Shown: positions 15,389 through 22,616, counted from the first letter of the stretch. The stretch is 23,801 nucleotides of DNA from F23-B02 sp963629425 (GCA_963629425.1 CAVGIU010000013.1:1-23801), one strand, 5' to 3'. The notes: a model not told the origin generated them from the letters alone. Numbers and translations: made by a program.

Positions 15389-16780
15389 ATGAGTCAGAAC
15401 AATTCGCTTGCCATGTTCGAAAGCGAGTCTATCGGCAAGCTTATGCTTAAGTTTTCGCTGCCGGCCATAGCGTCGATGGTCGTAAACTCCATATACAACA
15501 TCGTCGACCAAATATTTATCGGTCAGGGTGTCGGCATGTACGGCAACGCAGCGACGAACCTTACCTTCCCCCTCGTCACGATAGCGATGGCCATAGGCAC
15601 GCTCATCGCCGACGGCTGTGTCGCGTACTTCAGCCTCAAGCTTGGTCAGAAAAGCTACGACGAGGCCGCACGCACCATGGGCAACGGTATTACGATATCG
15701 CTTTTGGCCGGTCTTTTCATTACGCTTTCCATGGAGCTTTTGCTAACGCCGGTTCTGAAACTCTGCGGCGGCGTAAATGTCGCGGAGGAAACATTCAGAT
15801 ACGCTACCGAGTACGCGAGAATAACGCTTATCGGCATACCCTTTGTGTGCATAAGCATGACGGTCAACAGCATTATCCGAGCACAGGGCAATCCGCGCTA
15901 CGCCATGATATCAAACATATCCGGCTGCCTGCTTAACGTCGTGCTCGACGCATGGTTTGTCCTCGGTCTCGGCTGGGGAGTAGCGGGTGCTGCCTGGGCA
16001 ACAATAATCGGCCAGGTACTCAACTTTGTGCTTGCGGTCGCATACATTCCGCGTCTCAAGGGCATCAAATTTAAGCGCGAGTACGCACTGCTCAACGGAA
16101 AGACGCTGTGTTCCTTTCTGCCGCTGGGCATATCGAGCTTTTTTACGCAGTTTGGTTCGACCATCGTCGTTATCTGCATGAATAACCTCACCGTCAAGTA
16201 CGGCATTGAGAGCATTTACGGTCCGGATATTCCGCTTGCCGCCTTCGGCATCGTCATGAAGGTAAACTCCATCATCGTCAGCGTCATGGTAGGCCTCGGC
16301 ATCGGCAGCCAGCCCATCGTCGGCTACAACTACGGCGCGAAGAACTTCCACCGCGTCAAAGCGACGTATCTGCGGACCATCATCGTCGGTCTCACGGTCG
16401 GCATCATCGGCTGGGGCTGCTTCCAGCTGTTTACGCAGGAGATCATCAACATCTTCGGACAGGAGAACGAACTGTATAACGACTTTGCGCTTAAATGCTT
16501 CCATATCTTCCTCGGCGTTATCTTCCTTGTCGGCTTCCTGATCCCCTCGGGCATCTTCTTCCAGTCGATCGGCAAGCCCACGAAGGCTATGATCTGCACG
16601 CTTACAAGGCAGCTTATATACTCCCTGCCCTGTGCATATATTCTTTCCGGCATCATGGGCATCGACGGTCTGCTGTACGCAGGTCCCGTCGGTGACTGCC
16701 TGGCCACGATAACCGTAGCCATTCTGATAATCGGCGAGATGCGCATCATAAACGGCAATATAAAAGAGCAAAACGCATAA
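15389..16780 (+). CDS. MATE family efflux transporter
   Basis: A 463-residue protein with 12 predicted membrane segments. The N-terminal LPAIASMVVNSIYNIVDQIFIGQ and its repeat in the second half (IGSQPIVGYNYGAKNFHRV, shown in part) are typical of the MATE family, DinF/NorM-like clostridial branch. Such proteins export cationic drugs or metabolites using a Na+ or H+ gradient. The start is ATG 15389 (SQNNSLAMF follows), with AGGTG 5 bases upstream; the longer frame from 15317 runs through the leader repeat. It is a single-gene unit with its own promoter and terminator. The substrate is unknown. Confidence 0.92.
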   Translation: MSQNNSLAMFESESIGKLMLKFSLPAIASMVVNSIYNIVDQIFIGQGVGMYGNAATNLTFPLVTIAMAIGTLIADGCVAYFSLKLGQKSYDEAARTMGNGITISLLAGLFITLSMELLLTPVLKLCGGVNVAEETFRYATEYARITLIGIPFVCISMTVNSIIRAQGNPRYAMISNISGCLLNVVLDAWFVLGLGWGVAGAAWATIIGQVLNFVLAVAYIPRLKGIKFKREYALLNGKTLCSFLPLGISSFFTQFGSTIVVICMNNLTVKYGIESIYGPDIPLAAFGIVMKVNSIIVSVMVGLGIGSQPIVGYNYGAKNFHRVKATYLRTIIVGLTVGIIGWGCFQLFTQEIINIFGQENELYNDFALKCFHIFLGVIFLVGFLIPSGIFFQSIGKPTKAMICTLTRQLIYSLPCAYILSGIMGIDGLLYAGPVGDCLATITVAILIIGEMRIINGNIKEQNA

Positions 16781-16790
16781 TATTAAAGGC

Positions 16791-16819
16791 AAAGGCTTCC
16801 CGAACGGGAAGCCTTTTTT
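16791..16819 (+). terminator. Terminator of the MATE gene
   Basis: An 11-base stem, AAAGGCTTCCC with GGGAAGCCTTT, a GAAC loop and a run of six T. Confidence 0.92.
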
Positions 16820-16830
16820 GTGCACACGTG

Positions 16831-16859
16831 TTGACATATTTTGCTTGCGGATATATTAT
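16831..16859 (+). promoter_or_regulatory. Promoter for the Ada-like zinc-tail protein
   Basis: Consensus TTGACA (16831-16836), a 17-base spacer and TATTAT (16854-16859). The predicted transcription start falls at or next to the ATG at 16866. Confidence 0.7.
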
Positions 16860-16865
16860 AATCGC

Positions 16866-17300
16866 ATGAAGATATTATTTGCTGTAATTTCAATATCGGC
16901 TTTTGCCGCGGCGCTGATCTTTGCCGTGCTTGCAATCAGACACAGAAGCAAAGTTCACATCGGCCGCGCTGTGATATGCTGCTGTATACTCGCCGTTTCG
17001 GTAATGGGCTTCACACTTTCCGCGCCAAGAGCTGATGCTGCAAAGCCCACCTCCGTATACGTCACCGTAAGCTCCGTTAAGGGCACTCCCGCTCCTGTGC
17101 AGAGCGATGCCCCGTCTGCCGATCCTTCGGCTCCTGCGCAGACTCAGGGCGAATATACGGCAAGCGGCAGGTCGGATAAATTCCATCTGAGCTCCTGTCC
17201 GTCGGCAGCGAGAATATCTGACGAAAACCGCGTGTGGTTTTCAACGCGCGACGACGCCATCAGCGCCGGGTATTCGCCTTGCGGGCGATGCAAGCCATGA
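16866..17300 (+). CDS. Small membrane protein with Ada-like metal-binding C-terminal tail
   Basis: A 144-residue protein. Two hydrophobic segments (about 2-22 and 32-52) are followed by a Ser/Thr/Pro/Ala-rich linker (about 55-95). The C-terminal module reads DKFHLSSCPSAARI, then VWFSTRDDAISAGYSPCGRCKP. This tail resembles the Ada N-terminal zinc-binding fold found at the end of many secreted clostridial nucleases and hypothetical proteins (FH..SC....PC.RC). No nuclease domain is present. The start ATG 16866 lacks a ribosome-binding site and lies where transcription should begin. The in-frame TTG at 16818 falls inside the upstream terminator and is rejected. The function is unknown; the tail may bind zinc or DNA outside the membrane. 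Confidence 0.7.
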   Translation: MKILFAVISISAFAAALIFAVLAIRHRSKVHIGRAVICCCILAVSVMGFTLSAPRADAAKPTSVYVTVSSVKGTPAPVQSDAPSADPSAPAQTQGEYTASGRSDKFHLSSCPSAARISDENRVWFSTRDDAISAGYSPCGRCKP

Positions 17301-17332
17301 TCTGCGGTTTTTTAAAAAATCAAAAATAGGTA

Positions 17333-17360
17333 TTGACAAATTCCGATTTTACGGTATAAT
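17333..17360 (+). promoter_or_regulatory. Promoter for tRNA-Gln
   Basis: Consensus TTGACA (17333-17338) and TATAAT (17355-17360) with a 16-base spacer, 13 bases before the mature tRNA. Confidence 0.88.
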
Positions 17361-17373
17361 AGCTCTTGCGCTT

Positions 17374-17447
17374 AGCGGATTTGTGTAATGGTAGCACACC
17401 GGACTCTGACTCCGTTTGTGAGGGTTCGAATCCTTCATCCGCTGCCA
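17374..17447 (+). tRNA. tRNA-Gln, anticodon CUG
   Basis: A 74-base cloverleaf. The acceptor stem is AGCGGAT/ATCCGCT with discriminator G and an encoded CCA. The D arm is GTGT/GCAC. The anticodon loop is CTCTGAC (anticodon CTG), the variable loop has four bases, and the T arm is GAGGG/CCTTC with loop TTCGAAT. The outermost anticodon-stem pair appears to be a C-U mismatch; all other stems pair. Confidence 0.93.
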
Positions 17448-17476
17448 AAGGCTCACCAGATGGTGAGCCTTTTTTA
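17448..17476 (+). terminator. Terminator of tRNA-Gln
   Basis: AAGGCTCACCA pairs with TGGTGAGCCTT directly after the tRNA CCA end, followed by a run of T. Confidence 0.9.
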
Positions 17477-17500
17477 TTTTGTCTGAACTGTACAGCATAA

Positions 17501-17533
17501 AAAAGCGGCTCACCGTTTTGGTGAGCCGCTTTC
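17501..17533 (-). terminator. Terminator of the pyrR-uracil permease unit
   Basis: A perfect 13-base stem, AAAGCGGCTCACC with GGTGAGCCGCTTT, around a 5-base loop, with a T run on the minus strand. It lies 17 bases after the permease stop codon. Confidence 0.9.
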
Positions 17534-17549
17534 ATTTAAGTCTGTGTTC

Positions 17550-18911
17550 TTATCGTACGATGAAGTTGACGGAGGTATCGCCCTGTTCGTCAATGCCGAA
17601 CTCGTAGTCTTTGCCGGGAAGTATCGCGTTTACGATGATGCCGACGAGGGATGCGACCGCGAGGCCGGAAAGGGATACGATGCCTATCTGGATGCTGCCG
17701 ACGGAGTAGTTGATGCCGATGGCAAGAACGAGGATGAGCGCTGCGACGATGACGTTGCGGCTGTTGGTGAAGTCGACCTTATTCTCAACTACGTTGCGGA
17801 CACCGACTGCGGAAATCATACCGTAGAGGATCAGGGAGATGCCGCCGATGGTCGCGGTGGGCATTGCGGTGATAAGGGCCGCGAACTTCGGGCAGAAGGA
17901 GAAGATTATCGCAAAGCATGCCGCGATGCGGATGACGCGGGGATCGTAAACCTTGCTGAGTGCGAGGACGCCGGTGTTCTCGCCGTAGGTGGTATTTGCG
18001 GGTGCGCCGAAGAGAGCTGCGAGGGTAGTTGCAAGGCCATCGCCCAGGAGGGTGCGGTTGAGACCGGGGTCAACAACGTAGTTCTTGCCGACGGTGGAGG
18101 ATATCGCGCAAATGTCGCCGATATGCTCGACCATGGTTGCCAGGGACAGAGGAACGATGGTGAACAGTGCGCTCAGGAGCATGCCTGTGTCAACATCCAT
18201 GCTGAACAGATGGAACACGCTGTTTTCCCATACGATGGGCAGACCGACCCACTTGGCAGCTGCGACCTTTTCTGCGACAGCTACGCGGGAGGCGGGATCA
18301 ACGATCATTGAGAAGATGTAGGAACCGATAACACCGAGGAGAATGGGAATAATTTTGGTCATGCCCTTGCCCCAAATGTTGAAGCAGATAACGATAACGA
18401 TCGCAAACACTGCTACGAGCCAGTTTGCATTGCAGTTGGTGATAGCCGAGGAGGACAGGATCAGACCGATGCAGATGATGATGGGGCCGGTGACTATCGG
18501 GGGGAAGAACTTCATGACCTTTTTTACGCCGTAGGCCTTGAAGAGTGCCGACAGGATAACATACATAAGTCCCGCACAGGCAACACCGAAGCAGGCATAG
18601 ACGAGCAGGTCGCTGTTGACTGCAACTCCGCTGGCAGAATCAAAGCCGGTGATGGCATTGTAGCCGCCGATGAATGCGAAGGAAGAGCCGAGGAATGCGG
18701 GAACTTTGCGCTTTGTGAGCAGATGGAACAGCAGAGTGCCGAGGCCTGCAAACAGCAGGGTCGTTGCTATGTCGATGCCGGTCAGGATGGGAACGAGAAC
18801 GGTCGCTCCGAACATTGCGAACATGTGCTGAAGTCCGAGAACCAGCATTCTGGGAGTGCCAAGTGTGCGTGCGTCGTACACGGGTCCATTAATCACGGTT
18901 TTTTCTTTCAT
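17550..18911 (-). CDS. uraA: Uracil permease (nucleobase:cation symporter-2 family)
   Basis: A 453-residue protein with about 14 membrane segments that imports uracil with protons. Typical NCS2/UraA features are LGLQHMFAMFGATVLVPILTG near the N-terminus (shown in part), the GSSFAFIG block, EHIGDI (substrate-site Glu) and the uracil-permease motif TTYGENTGVLALSKVYDPR (shown in part). The GEN sequence favours uracil over xanthine/urate relatives. The start is ATG 18911 (KEKTVINGP follows), with AGAGGT about 10 bases upstream. It lies 58 bases after pyrR on the same strand, so both probably share the pyrimidine-sensing leader at 19513-19646. Confidence 0.92.
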   Translation of the reverse strand: MKEKTVINGPVYDARTLGTPRMLVLGLQHMFAMFGATVLVPILTGIDIATTLLFAGLGTLLFHLLTKRKVPAFLGSSFAFIGGYNAITGFDSASGVAVNSDLLVYACFGVACAGLMYVILSALFKAYGVKKVMKFFPPIVTGPIIICIGLILSSSAITNCNANWLVAVFAIVIVICFNIWGKGMTKIIPILLGVIGSYIFSMIVDPASRVAVAEKVAAAKWVGLPIVWENSVFHLFSMDVDTGMLLSALFTIVPLSLATMVEHIGDICAISSTVGKNYVVDPGLNRTLLGDGLATTLAALFGAPANTTYGENTGVLALSKVYDPRVIRIAACFAIIFSFCPKFAALITAMPTATIGGISLILYGMISAVGVRNVVENKVDFTNSRNVIVAALILVLAIGINYSVGSIQIGIVSLSGLAVASLVGIIVNAILPGKDYEFGIDEQGDTSVNFIVR

Positions 18912-18969
18912 TAGTGATTGTACCTCTCTTTGTGTAGTTTTTTGATTTATATTAAGGGTATTTGCTGAC

Positions 18970-19512
18970 TTACTTATCTGTCTCCATAAGGTATACGCCC
19001 GTTTCGCCGTCAAACTCAGGAAGGCGCACCTCAATGAGCTCGGCTCGCGATGTGGGGACGTTTTTGCCGACATAGTCGGCTCTTATGGGAAGCTCGCGGT
19101 GGCCGCGGTCTACCAACACCGCAAACTGGATGCTGCGAGGACGCCCCGCCGTGAACACCGCCTCAATGGCGGCTCTCGCCGTGCGGCCGGTGTAGAGCAC
19201 ATCGTCAACAAGGACGACGTTTTTATCGTTCACGTCCGCGCCGATATCGGCCTTTATTATGACGGGCTGCTCGCTTTCGTGCGTAAGATCGTCGCGGTAA
19301 AAGCGAATATCCACGCTGCCGCATGGAACTTCGGCATTTTCGATTTTCTTAATGTTCTCGCGGATGCGCTCGGATATGGGCACTCCCCTTCTGCGGATAC
19401 CGACAAGAACCACGTCGTCGACGCCCTTGTTCTTTTCGGTTATCTCATGGGATATTCTCATAAGTGCGCGGCTCATTGCCGCCTCATCCATAAGTCTTGC
19501 CTTGAGCTTCAC
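18970..19512 (-). CDS. pyrR: PyrR: pyr operon attenuator protein / uracil phosphoribosyltransferase
   Basis: A 180-residue protein, the usual PyrR length. PyrR binds pyr mRNA leaders in response to UMP/UTP and also has uracil phosphoribosyltransferase activity. The PRPP loop VVLVDDVLYTGRTARA covers residues 99-114. GIRRRGVPISERI (38-50), DIRFYRDDL (68-76) and LVDRGHRELPIRADYVGK are characteristic PyrR blocks. The start codon is GTG 19512, preceded by GGGGTGAT; upstream in-frame sequence is the regulatory leader. Followed by the uracil permease, it forms a uracil-uptake and salvage unit. Confidence 0.95.
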   Translation of the reverse strand: MKLKARLMDEAAMSRALMRISHEITEKNKGVDDVVLVGIRRRGVPISERIRENIKKIENAEVPCGSVDIRFYRDDLTHESEQPVIIKADIGADVNDKNVVLVDDVLYTGRTARAAIEAVFTAGRPRSIQFAVLVDRGHRELPIRADYVGKNVPTSRAELIEVRLPEFDGETGVYLMETDK

Positions 19513-19646
19513 ATTATCACCCCGAACAAAAGAAAATCGCCCTGCCGGAAACCGACAAGACGCACAAGGACATGACTCTCCCTTCAGGGAGATACACAAT
19601 ATCTGCGATTTTGCCGGTTTCTCTGAACCATCTTAAAAATCTTTTC
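19513..19646 (-). promoter_or_regulatory. pyr-type RNA leader with candidate PyrR-binding hairpin
   Basis: The leader of pyrR. On the minus strand GGTTCAGAGAAACC (19629-19616) forms a small stem with an AGAG-containing loop, close to the known PyrR-binding consensus. Its 3' half (GAAACCGGC, 19621-19613) can instead pair with GTCGGTTTC (19556-19548). AAAATCGC (19612-19605) can pair with GCGATTTT (19540-19533), next to a T-rich stretch. Such exclusive pairings fit attenuation by PyrR, but no textbook terminator abuts the T run, so control of translation is also possible. A strong TCTCCC/GGGAGA hairpin lies between. Confidence 0.6.
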
Positions 19647-19652
19647 TACGAG

Positions 19653-19681
19653 ATTATACTTGCTCATTCACAATTTTGCAA
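19653..19681 (-). promoter_or_regulatory. Promoter for pyrR-uraA
   Basis: On the minus strand, TTGCAA (19681-19676), a 17-base spacer and consensus TATAAT (19658-19653). Confidence 0.78.
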
Positions 19682-19710
19682 CACCTTTTTTTCTTTTCGG
19701 ATAATATGAC

Positions 19711-19739
19711 AAAACCCGAGGCAAAATGCTTCGGGTTTT
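19711..19739 (-). terminator. Terminator after the metK operon
   Basis: A hairpin, AAAACCCGA with TCGGGTTTT plus GC/GC pairs around an AAAAT-type loop, 4 bases after the amidase stop. T runs are short on both strands. Confidence 0.8.
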
Positions 19740-19743
19740 CTGC

Positions 19744-20568
19744 TTATTTAGCTACATTGTACACATCTTCCCTGAGATGCAGGAAGGTCGGCAGCTGCTC
19801 GCGGACGGAATCAACCTCGTTTAAGTCGATATCGCAATAGAGTATCCGCTCGGTTTCATCACAGGAAGCCATGACCATGCCGAAGGGATCGGCAACGGTC
19901 GAGTGCCCCCAGCACTCATAATCAAAGCCTTCATATCGTGCAGCCGGCGCTCCGACAAAGAACAGCTCATTATCCATGGCGCGGGCACGAACACTCAGCT
20001 CCCAATGTCTCGGTCCGGTGGTCATGTTAAACTGAGCAGGACACAGTATGACCTCCGCTCCCCTCTTAGCCATAGCGCGCGTAAGCTCCGGGAAGCGGAT
20101 ATCAAAGCATATCTCAACGCCCATTTTGCCAAAGCGCGTATCAAACACCGTGATATCCTCGCCGGACGCGAAGCTGTTAGATTCCTTAAATCTCACTCCG
20201 CCCTTTATATCAACATCGAACAGATGAATTTTGCGGTGACGGGCGATCTCCTGCCCCGTCTCATCGAACACATAGCAGGTGTTATACAGCTTATCGCCGC
20301 ACTTTTCCGGAACCGAGCCTCCGACGAGGATAATTCCGTTTTCCCTTGCCCAGCGTGACATAGCAGCTCTCGTTTCGCCGTTGTCGTTATCGGCAATGGC
20401 ATGGAAATACTTTTTTGAGTACGGGCAGTTCCACATCTCGGGCAGAACGACGAGCTCGGCGCCGTTTGACGCTGCTTCGGCTATCATGCGTTCTGCTTTA
20501 TCGAACGTTTGCGCTTTATCCGTTTCCGTGCGTATCTGAATGACGGCGAGCTTGAATTTTGGCTTCAA
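19744..20568 (-). CDS. Omega-amidase-like carbon-nitrogen hydrolase (Nit2/MtnU type)
   Basis: A 274-residue nitrilase-superfamily enzyme with the Glu-Lys-Cys triad: Glu44 (VLPEMWNCPY), Lys113 (HRKIHLFDVD) and Cys154 (EICFDIRFPEL). HRKIHLFDVDIKGG and ICFDIRFPEL match the Nit2/omega-amidase branch, which hydrolyses alpha-ketoglutaramate and alpha-ketosuccinamate. In methionine salvage such an amidase removes the keto-amide left when glutamine re-aminates the methionine keto-acid; the Bacillus counterpart is MtnU. The SAM-riboswitch operon context agrees. The start is set at TTG 20568, with GAGG 8 bases upstream; the frame is open to 20595. It overlaps the last codons of the DUF1643 gene slightly or abuts it. 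Confidence 0.87.
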   Translation of the reverse strand: MKPKFKLAVIQIRTETDKAQTFDKAERMIAEAASNGAELVVLPEMWNCPYSKKYFHAIADNDNGETRAAMSRWARENGIILVGGSVPEKCGDKLYNTCYVFDETGQEIARHRKIHLFDVDIKGGVRFKESNSFASGEDITVFDTRFGKMGVEICFDIRFPELTRAMAKRGAEVILCPAQFNMTTGPRHWELSVRARAMDNELFFVGAPAARYEGFDYECWGHSTVADPFGMVMASCDETERILYCDIDLNEVDSVREQLPTFLHLREDVYNVAK

Positions 20569-20578
20569 TTTCAACACC

Positions 20579-21199
20579 TCACAGGCAATTTTCAAGATAG
20601 CTTACTATGTCAAACTCCTCAGTGGGCGCGTCCTTACGCAGATACAGCGGATGGTGCGGATGCCCCTTGACGGAGCGCTTACCCGCGCTGTACCACTTCG
20701 CGCCGTATTCTCGGCCGAGACGCACCATATCGAGAACGCAGTCCTTGAGATAGGGTCTCTTTTCGATTATCGTGCCCCATGCCGCCCACACGGCAGGCGA
20801 CACTCCCACGCCCACGTTTTTTAATATGTACTCAAAAGCGCGCATATTCTCGCGGTGCAGCTTTTCATTGAGCACAGCATCCATATCGTCGGGATCGGTG
20901 GCTCGCTGGGCGTAGACGTTGAACATTATCCAGCTATCATAGCCGTTGCCGGCTGCGATGCGTGATACGCTCTTGAGCGTATTGTCAAGATCGTCGGGCG
21001 CGGCAGTGGAGGGATTTATGCCGATGCAGATAAGCGGATTTTTTCCGCGCGTTCCGAGAATATAACGGTAATCGGTGTAATAGTCGGGAACGTAAAGCCA
21101 CTTTTCGGCATCATAGTCTCTCCTGCTGCCGGAGGCCGCGAGAGCCTCGTCAAAGCTCAGGATATCAAGCAGACTGCTTTCGCAGGTCGGGATATGCAT
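20579..21199 (-). CDS. DUF1643 family protein
   Basis: A 206-residue protein matching DUF1643. It has the ICIGINPSTAAPDDLDNTLKS block (shown in part), GNGYDSWIMFNVYAQRATDP, a VWAAWGTIIEKRPYL stretch and the end SVKGHPHHPLYLRKD. The family has no established function. ATG 21199 shares one base with the metK stop (TAATG), with GAGG about 10 bases upstream, so translation is probably coupled to metK and control by the SAM riboswitch is expected. Its 3' end lies at the start of the omega-amidase gene. The three-gene arrangement suggests a role near methionine/SAM metabolism, which is inference. Confidence 0.85.
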   Translation of the reverse strand: MHIPTCESSLLDILSFDEALAASGSRRDYDAEKWLYVPDYYTDYRYILGTRGKNPLICIGINPSTAAPDDLDNTLKSVSRIAAGNGYDSWIMFNVYAQRATDPDDMDAVLNEKLHRENMRAFEYILKNVGVGVSPAVWAAWGTIIEKRPYLKDCVLDMVRLGREYGAKWYSAGKRSVKGHPHHPLYLRKDAPTEEFDIVSYLENCL

Positions 21200-22380
21200 T
21201 ACTTTACGGCCTCAAGAAGGGCATCGACTCTGTCGGTATCCTCCCAGCGGACGCCGAGGTCGGTGCGGCCCATGTGACCGTAGGCAGCGAGCTTTCTGTA
21301 AATGGGTTTGGTGAGCTCAAGGTCGCGGATGATGGCCGTCGGGCGCAGATCGAAGACCTTGTTCACCGCCTGAGCGAGCTTTTCATCGGACACCTTGCCG
21401 GTGCCGTAAGTATCGACCATAACGGAAACGGGGCGGGCAATGCCGATAGCGTAAGCAAGCTGGACAAGGCACTTGTCGGCAAGTCCTGCCGCGACGATGT
21501 TCTTTGCAACGTAACGGGATGCATAAGCCGCGCTGCGGTCGACCTTGGTGGGATCCTTGCCGGAGAACGCGCCGCCGCCGTGAGGCGCGCTGCCGCCATA
21601 TGTATCAACGATGATCTTTCTGCCGGTAAGGCCGGAGTCGCCCTGCGGTCCGCCGATGACAAAGCGGCCGGTCGGGTTTACATAATATTTAGTGTTCTCG
21701 TCAATGAGCTCCGTGGGAATGCTGGGCTTTATGACGAGTTCGACCATGTCGCTACGGATCTGCTCGAGGCTCACATCGGGTGAATGCTGGGTCGAGAGAA
21801 CAACTGTATCGACGCGCGTAGGCTTGCCCTCGCCGTCGTACTCGACGGTGACCTGAGTTTTGCCGTCGGGGCGCAGATAATCGACAATGCCGGTCTTTCT
21901 GACCTCGGCAAGGCGCTTTGCCATCTTATGCGAAAGGCTTATCGCCAGGGGCATGAGTTCCTCTGTCTCGCGGCAGGCATAACCGAACATCATGCCCTGA
22001 TCTCCCGCGCCGTTATCGAGCTCGGCATCGCCGCTCTCCTTCGCTTCGAGCGATTTGTCAACGCCCAAGGCAATATCCGCCGACTGCTCGTCAATGTTGG
22101 TGATGATGCCGCAGGTATCGCAGTCAAAGCCGTACTTTGCTCTGTCGTAGCCAATATCGCGGATAACGTCGCGTGCGATCTTGGCAATGTCTATGTAGCA
22201 CTCGGTGCTGATCTCGCCCATGATGTGGACAAGTCCGGTGGAGACGGTCGTTTCGCATGCTACGCGGCCGTTGGGGTCTTTTTCAAGTATCGCGTCAAGT
22301 ATCGCGTCCGAGATCTGGTCGCAGATCTTATCGGGATGTCCCTCGGTCACCGATTCCGATGTAAACAGTCTTTTGCTCAT
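21199..22380 (-). CDS. metK: S-adenosylmethionine synthetase
   Basis: MetK makes S-adenosylmethionine from methionine and ATP. The protein has 393 residues, the family's usual length. It shows TSESVTEGHPDKICDQISDA (7-26), GAGDQGMMFGYA (124-135), GPQGDSGLTGRKIIVDTYGG (shown in part), GGGAFSGKDPTKVDRSAAY and the ending RTDLGVRWEDTD. The start is ATG 22380, 8 bases after GGAGG; the ATG at 22386 lies only 2 bases from that site. It is the first gene of a riboswitch-controlled operon with DUF1643 and an omega-amidase-like gene. Confidence 0.98.
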   Translation of the reverse strand: MSKRLFTSESVTEGHPDKICDQISDAILDAILEKDPNGRVACETTVSTGLVHIMGEISTECYIDIAKIARDVIRDIGYDRAKYGFDCDTCGIITNIDEQSADIALGVDKSLEAKESGDAELDNGAGDQGMMFGYACRETEELMPLAISLSHKMAKRLAEVRKTGIVDYLRPDGKTQVTVEYDGEGKPTRVDTVVLSTQHSPDVSLEQIRSDMVELVIKPSIPTELIDENTKYYVNPTGRFVIGGPQGDSGLTGRKIIVDTYGGSAPHGGGAFSGKDPTKVDRSAAYASRYVAKNIVAAGLADKCLVQLAYAIGIARPVSVMVDTYGTGKVSDEKLAQAVNKVFDLRPTAIIRDLELTKPIYRKLAAYGHMGRTDLGVRWEDTDRVDALLEAVK

Positions 22381-22425
22381 TTTCATTTCCTCCGAAAAAT
22401 AATAATTCCGAACACTCAGGCAATT

Positions 22426-22450
22426 AAAAAAACTCCGTCGACCGACGGAG
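22426..22450 (-). terminator. Expression-platform terminator of the SAM-I riboswitch
   Basis: On the minus strand CTCCGTCG pairs with CGACGGAG around a 2-base loop, followed by seven T. It lies downstream of the aptamer and 46 bases before the metK start. Confidence 0.93.
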
Positions 22451-22470
22451 CAGCAAGTTTGGTCATAAGC

Positions 22471-22562
22471 CTCATCTTTCGATAATCACCGCCGGATTTG
22501 GCACCTTGCCTTCGCAGGTTGCCGGGCTTCACAGGGCCGTTCCCTCCACCACTCTTGATAAG
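22471..22562 (-). ncRNA. SAM-I (S-box) riboswitch aptamer upstream of metK
   Basis: On the minus strand P1 is CTTATC (22562-22557) pairing with GATGAG (22476-22471). Between them lie the conserved S-box elements: AGAGTGGTGGAGGGA, GGCCCTGTGAAGCCCGGCAACC (shown here as adjacent blocks) and GGTGCCAAATCC. High SAM should stabilise the aptamer and favour the following terminator, reducing expression of metK, the DUF1643 gene and the amidase gene. Confidence 0.96.
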
Positions 22563-22581
22563 GTGTTCAGTTTTCGTATGA

Positions 22582-22609
22582 ATTATAGCAGATAGGCGCA
22601 TATTGTCAA
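22582..22609 (-). promoter_or_regulatory. Promoter for the metK operon
   Basis: On the minus strand, consensus TTGACA (22609-22604), a 16-base spacer and consensus TATAAT (22587-22582), just upstream of the riboswitch. Confidence 0.88.
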
Positions 22610-22616
22610 GTAAAAT

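Noticed and set aside
15911..16837. 308-residue minus-strand open frame opposite the MATE gene
   Set aside because: It is low-complexity, Asp/Glu/Arg-rich sequence arising from the antisense of membrane-protein codons; the MATE gene on the plus strand is certain.
16818..16865. TTG start giving a 160-residue version of the Ada-tail protein
   Set aside because: The start lies in the terminator of the MATE gene and the added codons cover the promoter.
17544..18311. 255-residue plus-strand open frame opposite the uracil permease
   Set aside because: It is rich in Asp and Gly as an antisense shadow of the permease, without promoter or ribosome-binding site, and it lies across the permease terminator.
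19513..19599. N-terminal extension of PyrR with several cysteines
   Set aside because: It translates the regulatory leader; the family length of about 180 residues and the GGGGTGAT site favour GTG 19512.
22286..22312. Short tandem repeat TCAAGTATCGCG in metK
   Set aside because: It encodes the conserved DAILDAIL stretch of S-adenosylmethionine synthetases and is coding sequence, not a repeat element.
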